This document shows, one piece after another, positions 22,128 through 33,600 of a stretch of DNA of 64,000 nucleotides (position 1 is its first letter; each line of letters opens with the position of its first letter). The notes beneath the pieces are model-generated. The model saw only the letters and a list, made by a program, of their open reading frames with translations. It did no database searches and was not told the DNA's origin. Both the position numbers and the translations under genes were made by a program. This stretch comes from Plumapathes pennacea (Eukaryota; Cnidaria; Anthozoa; Antipatharia; Myriopathidae). Where the stretch lies: contig OZ038466.1 in NCBI GenBank assembly GCA_964036295.1, forward strand, positions 9,264,001-9,328,000. Direction: 5' to 3'.

Positions 22128-22570
22128 AGCCCAAAAATGATATCTTCACAATCGATTCTACATAAAGTAAATAGTTGACTAATAGATTATTTCTGTGTTT
22201 CAACATTGCGCCTATAAGTTATAGAGGTTTATATTTCAAATATGGCAATGACGTGACGTCAAAGGAGTAATTCAATGTTATTTCTTTCTCTTCGTGATTG
22301 GAACTGTTTCCAGATTCATACAAAGTATTTGGTAAAATCATTCTACAGAATTCAAATATAAAATGGACGTTGATAAAATGTCAATTATCTCTGCCAACAA
22401 GATTTGGTATAATAAATTGTTCCTTCTTTGACGTCACGTCATTACCATATTCAAAATATAAACCTTTATAACTCAAAGGCGCAGCGTTAAAATGCAGACT
22501 TATTCTAATAGTCAACATATTTCCGTCATGTAGATTCGATTGTAAAGATATCATTTTTGGGCCTTTTGCT
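22128..22570. mobile_element. Large imperfect foldback, arms about 150 bp
   Basis: The left arm (about 22128-22290) reads AAGCCCAAAAATGATATCTT...GACGTGACGTCAAAGGAG. The right arm (about 22420-22570) returns CTTTGACGTCACGTCATTAC...AAGATATCATTTTTGGGCCT. A spacer of about 130 bases separates them. A transcript would form a long imperfect duplex. It sits just past the 3' end of the NCAM-like coding region. Confidence 0.8.
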
Positions 22571-22800
22571 CGACAACACAAAAATTGGAACCATACTAAA
22601 TAGTATAGTACGTTTCACGTATTATAACAGTTCCTTAACAAATGGTTCCGTGCTGGAAGCAGAACCTTACAAAATTCGGAATACGTTTGCAAAATACATC
22701 TGACATTAAGAGCAACTACTGACTATTCATTACCAGTCTTATTCAAAGTAGGCACGGTCCTAAATGGCCGCCAAAGGAGGAAACCACGATGATGCATGGT

Positions 22801-22828
22801 TCATACGTTCTCCGCCGGAAGAGGTTGC
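22801..22828 (-). CDS. NCAM-like: NCAM-like exon 16: C-terminus
   Basis: After TTTTTCTCAG the exon completes a Lys codon and reads QPLPAENV then TGA. The terminal ENV, with an acidic residue at -2, could be a class III PDZ ligand; this is inference from a very short sequence. Confidence 0.6.
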
Positions 22829-25800
22829 CTGAGAAAAAGAAAGTACTTTCAACAACAGAAGGAGGCAAGAGGAAACAAAGTCATCTATATGGATCGATGA
22901 TTGCAACTGAAAATGGGATGTTCCACTCACAACTCAACTTCCTTGATCTATTTTGAGCTATAAGGAGCCCCCACCCCACCCCACCCCCGACCAGTTTGTT
23001 GGCAAGAAACTGTTGGTTAATCCTGGATTAGCTCAGTCTGACACAAGTTCCTCCTTCATGTAAAATAACGAGCATGCAAACGAGTGAGGGTCGCACTTAC
23101 TTCTCCATTTCCGCAGCGTTGTTATCATTATCTGTCAAGAAAGGACAAAAAAGCAGATGAAACTGAAGTCTTGTGTACAGTGCCTTTCACTCCCGAACTC
23201 AAAATACAGATTCTCCCAACCAGTAAGAAGAAAATGAGTTAGTTATTTCATGAGAATGGATAGTTCAATCAGTTCCGCTTTGAACAAGCTATCCAATGTC
23301 GAGTTCTCCTCTTTGTGTGATAGATAAAATTGAAGTTGGTCACTCGTGGGAGTGAATGGCTTGATGTCCACCTTGTATGTATTTCATTCTAAAGCCCAGG
23401 CCAAACGGTTTCAACATTCGTTGAAAGATGTTGAATCGAAGCATGAACGAAGCCAAACATTATTTGCTCGGCCAAGTCTTTCATTTGCACAATTCAAGCT
23501 TGACTCAACGAAGCCGCAACTTACACTTATTGCTCTTGGCTGCTGCCTTGCCAGCGCCACAGAACGTCACGGAACAGCAGAAAAACAGACCACAGCTGTT
23601 GAAGAAGCAGCAGAACAGGTCGATAGCGATGAGCACAATCAGGATGACTGCGATGACGATGCCAGCGATTGCTCCTTTACTCATTCCACCTGTAGACGGA
23701 TCAGCAACTCCAGGCTCTGAAGACGAGAAGAGAAAGACGAGCTTTGTGAATCTTCCGGTCGGACAAAGTCTTCATGTAGTACAGTAACAAGACGAGAAGA
23801 GAAAGACGAGTTTTGTGAATCTTCCGGTCGGACAAAGTCTTCATGTAGTACAGTAACAAGACGAGAAGAGAAAGACGAGTTTTCTGAATCTTCCGGTCGG
23901 ACAAAGTCTTCATGTAGTACAGTAACAAGATGGCAGTTTATAAAAACTGGGTTTGTCTAAGGGCATGTTTGTTTTATCCTATCAGGGTTCGAAATTAACT
24001 TTTGTGCTCAGTTGTCCGAGGGACAACCGCAAGCTATGCTTTGGTTGCCTCATCATGCAGAAGTAAATTGCGTCAGTTACCCAGCGGACAACCACTGTAC
24101 ATTGTTTGGTTCTCCAACAGATTTTCGGTTGTCCCGGACAACTGGGCAACCATTAATTTCGAAACCTAGTTTCCTATACCGATACTTCGTGTGATGTCAC
24201 CTTTTGTTATTGATAAGCCAACCAGGGATCTACTGGTTCTTTCCACAAAGCAGTCTTTTCAAATTGTGGTTGACACATTAGCATGTAATGTAATGACATG
24301 TAATGTTTGTAAACACGAAGTATCGCTATTCTGGATTAAGGACAGCTGGGCTGATGGGTAAAATTACTCGATTCACGACTGACTTGACTGCAAACGTATC
24401 GAAAACTATTTGCAACGTCAAGCCGCGAAGATGTCCAAAACAATCTAGAGTTTAAAGAGACCCTCTCATCGTAGATACTTTGCGCGTCCACGTTTATATT
24501 TACATCCGGAGCTCGACTTTCCTGAGTTGCCCGCGTTATGACTGATCGATCCGACTGTCGCTGCTTGCCGTATTCAATACACTTTCTAAGTTTGTGCTGA
24601 TTTATTACGCGATACAACGTAGAAAAACATGAGAATCTGCCATTTTTGTATGATACGAAAATGGCCGCCGTCAGTCACTGGTCGCGCAAAGCATCTACGG
24701 TGGGACAAACAACTTCTTAGGCTGTTCCAACTATTACTATTTTTAAAGAATAGGCCCACGCAGCCTAACTAAACCACTGCTTGAAGTCACCTGACCACAA
24801 ATCCCCCACACGAAACAAAGATCGAATAAACTAAAAGATGTGTAGGGTTATATCCAGAGAAAGAAGTGAATACGAGTATTGAATTGAACGCTCAATGAGT
24901 TGATATGAGAACTAAGGTGAAAGCTTGATAAGTCATAGAGCGCTTTTCGGATGACTATCGAAAACCAAAACCAAAGCAAGTACAACGCCAATTCACAGAG
25001 GCTGTAGGAAACACTTTCAACCAATCACAGAGGCTGTAAGAAACACTTTCAACCAATCAAGTAATCCGCGTTTGGTTTTGCTTTGAAGAAGAAACCAATC
25101 AGCAGTGCGAGAATACGCCGTCGTCACGCAAGAATATCATTTCCTCTTGATTGGCAAAGAATGCTGCTGAACTGCCAAGAGTACTGTGGTGAATGGGTGA
25201 TATATGAATATCGGAGTGAACACTTGATAAGTCATAAAACTGCGGTGAATGCTTCATAAGCTGATAAGAGTACTGAAGTGAATGCTTGATGTTTATAAGA
25301 GTAATGGTATGAGTACTTAGTTGAATGCTCGATAAATTGATGAGTACAGACGTGAATGAGATAAATTGCGATGAGTACTGACGAGAATGCGTGATATTCA
25401 TGTTGGTACGAGTACTGGTGAACACTTGGTAAGTCAGTATTGGGGGTCAATGATTTATGATATGAGTAGTCTAAAACAAACAAACAAAACAAGTTTCATA
25501 CTTATCTGGAACAACAATGTTGGAAATCAATGTTAGAAATCAGTTATTTTATCCACGAGTTCATTTAATTACTATCTATCTTACTATTACTATATTTAAT
25601 TACTATAATTTAAGTATCCATTTAAAATGAACAGATCATTAATGTTTTAATCATGTTAACATTTATTTCATCACAGGATGGATGGAAAGGCTTTTATAAC
25701 TTACGTCCTGGAACAGCTGGTCCACCAGTAGAACCTGTAGCTAGCAGAACGAAGGTGTCATTTAGTGTGCAAAGATGAAATAATAGTTACTTTTTAGAAG

Positions 25801-27561
25801 ACCAACTTCACCTAAAAGCGTTTACAAAAGGGTCTGAGTTTATGCCCAAATAAAAACTATCATCAGATATCAATTACTTCTGTAGAACCAAAGTTCTCGT
25901 TTCACAGAGAACATAATTTCCCAAAACCAAATCGATATCCACGAAAACAACCAGAGTTCCAGTATCACAAAGAAGACAGTCAATTTCCCAAAACCAAACC
26001 AAAAAGAAATATCAATACTCAATGAAGAAATAACAATACCCTCGCAAAAACAGCCAAAGTTATAGCATCACAGAAAGATGACTAATTTCCCAAAACCAAC
26101 AGGAGAAATGGAAAATGAAGAGATACCAATAACCCCCAAAACAACCAAAGTTCTAGCATCACAAAGACAGTTAATTTCCCAAAACCCACACCAAAGCAAT
26201 TACGACCCCATAAAGTAAAAGAAATGGAAAATGAAGAAATACCAATCCCACGAAAAACAGCCAAAGTTATAGCATCACAGAGAAAACGATTGATTGCCCC
26301 AAACCAATAAGAGAAATGGAAAACGAAGATATACTAAAAACCGCAAAGAACAACCAAAGTTCCAGCAACACAAAGAAGTTCATTGTGAACAAAACCCTCA
26401 AGCTCAACACTGCATATCTCATATGTCCACAACACGTCAAGTAGTGCTGATGTAGTATTAGAAAAAGAAATGCACACACATATATATCCTCATGGCTCGC
26501 GTTCTAGATATTCAGTGGCAGTTCCCTCGGGTAAACTGTGACACTGTCACCCCAGGAGCACTTTCAGATGGTCTCATAAAAGAACTGGGTTCCAGTAAAC
26601 AAGAACACATATTTTATATTCTGCAGCACAGTAAAATTGTGGTATTGGGGTAACTGGAGATGCAACTGAAGTATTTAAGACAGGCTGCATACATGTCACA
26701 GAGATCAACAAGAACTATAAATTAAACCCCCCAAAAACCGCAAGAGAGAAGAATATCTAAAAAACGTAAAAAAGAAGCAAACCCAAAAAGACCAAACGAA
26801 GGATATCATAACAGCAAACTCTAAAAAGCCAACAGAAGGATATTCAATACGTAAAAAGAAGTAAACGCAAAACCCAACAGCAAACTCTAAAATCCAACAG
26901 GACATTATAACAGCAAACTCTCGAAACCCAACAGAAGGATATTCAAATACGTAAAAAGACCCAATAAAAGGACATTCAAATATGTAAGATCCAACAGAAG
27001 GACATTCAAATACGTAAAAAGACCCAACAGAAGGATATTCAAATACGTAAAAAGACCCAACAGAAGGACATTCAAATACGTAAAAGACCCAACAGAAGGA
27101 TATTCAAATACGTAAAAAGACCCAACAGAAGGATATTCAAATACGTAAAAAGACCCAACAGAAGGATATTCAAATACGTAAAAAGACCCAACAGAAGGAC
27201 ATTCAAATATGTAAAAGACCCAACAGAAGGACATTCAAATATGTAAAAGACCCAACAGAAGGACATTCAAATACGTAAAAGACCCAACAGAAGGACATTC
27301 AAATACGTAAAAGACCCAACAGAAGGACATTCAAATATGTAAAAGACCAACAGAAGGACATTCAAATATGTAAAAGACCAACAGAAGGACATTCAAATAC
27401 GTAAAAGACCAACAGAAGGGCATTCAAATATGTAAGACCCAACAGAGAAATATGCAAGCACGTAAAAAGAAGCAAATTAAAATAAAAGGAGACCATATAT
27501 TATTATTGTTATTATTATCCCGTGGTTTATGTTAAAATAATACCTAGTGTTTACAGCTCTA

Positions 27562-27636
<75 letters not shown>

Positions 27637-30600
27637 TACTATTATTTTTATTATTATTCAATAGTTCAGTCACTTACATTTAGTACTACGCGTTGCTGGG
27701 ACACTCGTGCGAGTATCTGTAGGGTTGTTAGAGAGAGAAGGGAAGAAGGTTGCTGTAAAGTTTAATCATTAGGTGTGTAGTAAGCACGTTAAATTGATTA
27801 TTTAGTTCTTTTGATTGATTTGATTAATAATTAGTTTAATACAGCACCATTATAGCAACTTTATGCATTTTGCATATTTCTAGGCCCACACCAAGAAAGT
27901 AATGAAGCCATAGTTAGTTTCAGAGCTTCGTGAAATGAAACGGGAGCTGGCCTCCTAGACAATGATTGTTGTAGTAACCATACAAAGAAGGAAAGACAGA
28001 AAATGAAAACCCAACAAGGGAGCTTAAAACAGTACAATGTGACCAGTACTGGAAAAATAAGACGAAACAAATAAGAACCGGACATATTTAAGTTTTAGGG
28101 TATTTTAAAACTTTATAGAATTTTAAACTTTTATATTAATTTATGTTTATTTTTCACTGTAATGGTTTTTTTAAGTCTTAGGTTTAGGTTATATATACCT
28201 GACTAACAAGATATGAAAATGTCATGTCACGTAATGTAGTGAAGTGGAAAAAGAAATGAATTCCTAATCAAGGGAAAAAAAACGGGTCATACAGAATAGT
28301 GTCAGATTTATGCTAAGAGTACAGTGGCATGCGGACATTGCTTCCCATCAGCTGTGCTAAGAGATTTTTGGAGGGAATACGAGTACATGTGTAGGTGCAA
28401 TAAAGTGTGGATTAGGGGCTGTGTTGTTAGTGAGGAAATGAGTTAGAAATGTGAGTATTAGTATGGGGGTGGTTTATACTTTATGTTTAACCATGTGTAA
28501 TATCTGCCATGTGTTTTATACAAGATATTAGACTTACGTGGTGGAGTCATGGTATCAGTTGTTGCTGAAATTTGCCAACAGAACAAGGCACATGCATTTA
28601 GTTTTTACACGAGGACATTAATTTAAATCAAATTAAAAACCCTACTTTCACTTCGGATAATTTACTAATTAATGGGGTTAAAACTGGGTATTTAAATAAA
28701 ATTCGGTGACTTTTCTACAACATAACAAAGACAAAAAACAAACAAAAAAAGTCAAACAATTATTTCAGCAAACAAATTAAGATGTGGTAGACTGAGAAAA
28801 CAGACGTCTCTAATTGCACGTTCAATTCTTCACCCGCGAGAGAGAGTCTGAGATCCGAACCAGTTACTTTTAGACTTTAAATCATACATCATTCATCACC
28901 ACTGACTCCAGCAAGACAATTTCAAATTTATAACATTAAACTGATAAATTATCGTTGGCTTTGTTTGTGGTTAAGTGAACACTGCAGAGTTCCCGCAGTC
29001 AATTACTCCTTAAAGAATTTTCAATCAAACACTCAGAGTTCACTGAGTTCCCACCCAACCGTGTAATACCTGCCACGTGTTACATACAAGATATTACACT
29101 TACGGTTCGAGCCATTTCCACCACCGCCTGTTGAAATCAAGGAACAGGACAATGCACATTGACTTAGATCAGAGGAATGCAATACTGAAGTAAACGGACT
29201 ATGAACTATAAGAATTAAACTGAAATATGATATTTGCAAGGCATATGATATTTTAAAATGCGGAAAAGAAGTTTACATGACAATAAACGCTCTATTATGG
29301 AAATAGAGATTACTTCATGGAAAGTGCGCGCGTACGGTTTTTATTCACGAGTTGTGAAGTATCATAAAACGAACGAGCGAGGCTTTGCGAGCGAGTGAGT
29401 TTTATGATACGAAACAACGAGTGAATAAAAACTGTACAAAGCACTTTCCATGATGTTTTCTGTTTATTATATACATACTGAGACATTTATGATGGGACCG
29501 GGAAACCCTTTAAAAGTAGTGAAAAATCGTCGTTCGCAGCTTGTGATTGAACGAACGATTTTTTTCACGTGTGAAAAGCGTCGTTCGCGGCCTCTCATTG
29601 GCTAGAACTCATTTGCGTACGAAATTTTACGATATGGCTTTTTCGTGAGTATGTCTCAGTATGTATATAATAAATATACTGTCCTGAACAACACTAAGAT
29701 AAATTTAAGCATTAGTAAGTATTTAAGCATAAGTGTTATTTTAATTTTAAAGTTACAGTACAGTTAATGGCACACAGGCCAAGATAGCTATCCAAATTAA
29801 ACTTAGATTAATAAAATTTATTAATATTAATATTTAATATTCTATTACACATAGTTATTACACAATATAGCCTGACAGAGAACAGAAACAAAAGGTAAAT
29901 AAGAAAGAAGGAACAGAAAAACAGAAAAGTAAAATATGGTCAAAGAAGAGAAAAGGGCAGGGGGCGAAGAATTAGCAGATAGATATACAGTTAACTAAAC
30001 ATACAAACAAGCATAGCTGTACCAACCCTTTGTCTCCCCGATTAGTAGGGCACATGTGCATGGTTATAAAAACCGAGACCTTAATAAAGTTGTCGATTGA
30101 TTGATTGAACCCTACTTATCATACAAACACAAACTATGCTGTGCATCCTTTTTTTCATCCAGTCATAAATGTACATACATTGTATGCCACTCCTACGCTT
30201 TCACATATGTCAGTGTACACACACACACACACATATAAACATTACGCATAATACATACATTACACATGTACAACATACATATATACATTATACACTTGAC
30301 TTGATACCAACCTTGAAGCAAATTAAGCAGACTATGGCGTGTAAGAATAGTGCGTGCTAAATGGAGTCTCACCTTTACCCACTTTGAAGTACTTCTCTGC
30401 TGGCTCACTGGGCCCTTGCTGATTCACGGCATACAAACTGACTTTATACTCTCTGCTGTAATCCAGATCCTTGATGTCCAGTTTGGTCTCTTTTATGTCT
30501 GTCTTCGTCTCTTCCTTTCCACTGGATTCATCTTTCCATTGCACTTTGTAGGATATTTCGTCAGCTCCACCATCATAATCAGGTGCCTTCCATTCCAAGG

Positions 30601-33600
30601 TAAACTCATTCTCGTCCAAGTCGGTTTTCGTATTGGTGATAGTAGGCTTGCCTGGAACACCTTGAAAATGAACAAAGAGTGGAGATGACACTCCTCGAAT
30701 CCTTCAATGGGTGTACAGGTAAGTTCTGGGGATTTTGCCACTTAGAATGCAATATTGTTATACATTGAAACTTAGAGAGCGTTCTTTTGGGACTATCGTG
30801 ATCGTGTTCTTTTGGGCCCTGTTCTGATTCCGATATGAACAGAATGGTATTCCATCCATTCTGCCCCGATAGCAGAATTGACGGATTAACGGTTTATTGG
30901 GAATGGACAGAACAGCCAGGAATCGTGTTCTTTTGGTATTTTTTACCGCACTCTGTCATGTCAGCTATTCTGTTTTCGGAATAGCGCAAAGTCCGTTCTT
31001 TTGGGAACTGGTATTCTGTGTATTCTGTTATTCCTACTCTGGAATAGAAATAAACGGAACAGTTCCAAAGGAATAACTTTAACTTATCATTCTCTCTGTT
31101 TCCCTGTCTCTTGTCTGTCTCTGACTCTTCACACAATACACTGTTCCTATACTCCAGACAACATGGGAAACATGTAACTCCTAAAATGTCAAATGAACGC
31201 TCTTGATGGGCACAAACTGATAACAGTGCTACTTCGTTGTTAGATCGACAGTGTTTCAAAATGTAAAGTCCCCTCACCACCATTGGTTTGGGGCTTAAGT
31301 GGTCGCTTACGGGAATTGGTCATAACAGGAGGTCTATACATGAGATCGAGCTTTGGGTCACAAACTATGCATAACTCACAGTATTTGTCGGTTTTAACAG
31401 TCAACTTCACGGGGTCGCTTCGACCTGCTTCAGTTCTGGCCAAGATCTCCACATTATAACTTGTCTCCGACTCGAAATCTTTGTCTAGTTCGTGCTCCAT
31501 CATATCATCTTCTGAGAGCACGTTCACACTGTAGTCATCAATGGAAATTGTATACTCAATGATCGGCATGCCACCATCTTTTTCAGGTACTTCCCACTTA
31601 AGTGTGATCTTCTTACATGTCTTTTCAGGTTGCACGTCTCTTGGCTTCGACGGGGCAACTAGAGAAATCAATGGAATTTGTAAATATGCTGGTTTTTCAC
31701 TCCCAAGCTTAAAGTACAGATTTATCAACCTTCCAAGAAGAAAATGCAAGAGTGATGTAGTGAGAACTGATAGTTCGTAATCAGCTATAATACAAGCAAG
31801 TTATCAAAAGCCAAGGTCTTCATAATGTATACAGTGGTAAAGTGTGACGTCATCATTTTGCAAACTTTTCCATTCAAATCTCAAAACCACATCATGCGAT
31901 ATACACAGCTGCTGAAAGAACGTGTGCAAAATTTCAAATTGCTAGCCCTACTGAAAGCGAAGATAGAGAAGTTTAAAGTTCGAGATAGTCTTAACTAAAC
32001 TCTTATTTAGCGTTGGTTTCAAATCAAAGGAACCAACACCAAATAAGAGGGTTTAGTATGAAGCAATTTGAACTTCGAAAGCCTATATCTCAGCTGTTTA
32101 ATGTACTAAAGAGCCAATTTTTTCTGTGTGAACTTTTTTTTGGATAGGCCATTCCGAAGAATTGCGCTAAGTCCATTATTTCCGAAAAAAATATTTTTAT
32201 GACGTCATCACTTTACCACTCTATTGTATCTCTGGTGAGAAACTGAAGAAGAAAATTGAATTTGATTGCTCTTGGAGTGAATTAAGGGTTAAAAGTATAA
32301 CAGTCCTCAGTGCAGTTACACAAGTTTTCAGGGGTAGGGTGAGGAGATATGTAGCCAGTGGAGTGGATGGTGCATTAGTGGGGCAGAGGATGCAAATTGG
32401 GCAAGTCCAAAAGATCTCTCACCCAATTATTTCCAAATTAGACAGCACTCTGTTCTGTTACATATACACAAAGACCCTCAGTGTTACCTGCCATTTCCAG
32501 CTTTATGTCAATGTTTTGTGATCCATGATCATTCTTGGCCTCACAAGTGAAGTTGCTAAAGTCACTTGGAGAATTTGTCATCACTGTGATGGCGGCTGAG
32601 TAATTTCCTTCAGCAAGCACAGTCGCATTTGGTGCAATCAGTTTGACAACAGGTGCTGGATACCCAAGAAACACACAACGAACTGTGACAGGTTTTTTGT
32701 TGCCCACATAGGAGTACACAACATTTGGTGAGGCTTTTTCATTGTGCACGGGAGGGGCTGGAAATAAAGAAGAGATGGAATTCATCTACCATAAGTATAA
32801 ATTACACTGAAGCACAGAATCTTCAACAACTATTTTAACCATGGTAATACAGTCGAACCCCTATTGAGCCTAAAACTATTATACATAGAGGATATTACAC
32901 GGCGGCGCAAAGATATGAATTTTATTTTCGAGTGAGTAAAATATTGTTTTTACCACGAGAAAATAAAATCCATATCTTCAAGCCGCCATGTAATTTTCTT
33001 TTTATTATATTAGACACGAGTGTTTTACGAGAAATTGCACAAACAACCGTGCAAAAGCGGGAAATGATGCCAACTAGTGAGGATATGGAAAATACGCCAC
33101 TCCGGTCCCGGATGTAGTTTCGTATGGATTTTATGCACGGTATATTTTCCAGTAAAACACTCATGTCTATATAATAATATCTATTAAGCAGCTGCAGCCA
33201 CCTTTTGGCTGTCCTGATAAGGGTTCTCCAATAATTGTTTTTACTCCAATTAAGCGGCCACCAAAAAAATTTAATACATACAGTTTGGTTTTGTTTTGAA
33301 AAGGATGAAGTATTATCAGTTAAGTCAATGCTAAATTTGTATGAACACTGATAAAAGTTTTAAAATGTTAGCCACTAATTCATATTTTTAACAAATCTCC
33401 AAAGAAGATTCTACATATTTCACAGGACTCAAAGTTTAAGACCAACGAAAATTAATGACACAAAATGTAATGCCCTTTTACCAATTCCAAAAGGTTACTC
33501 AAATGAAGCGGAAATGCTAAAACTGACAAGAACCCTTGACTCTGGGCAAACAAACATGTAAATCTAACCTGTTTAGTTTTATTGTTATGGTTCTGGTCAC

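Noticed and set aside
26905-27266. Open minus-strand frames of 64-109 residues with repeating FEYPSVGSF/YLNVLLLGLF
   Set aside because: They are translations of the 31-33-bp minisatellite in several frames, inside an intron, with no splice signals or domain.
26830-27446. Regular repeats resembling a CRISPR array
   Set aside because: Units are head to tail without unique spacers, lengths drift, and the context is an animal intron.
27547-27765. Poly-Tyr open frame
   Set aside because: Product of the (ATT)n microsatellite.
30373-30381. Alternative donor GTAAAG for FN3-2 of the NCAM-like gene
   Set aside because: Also phase 1; GTGAGA preferred, difference is only two residues.
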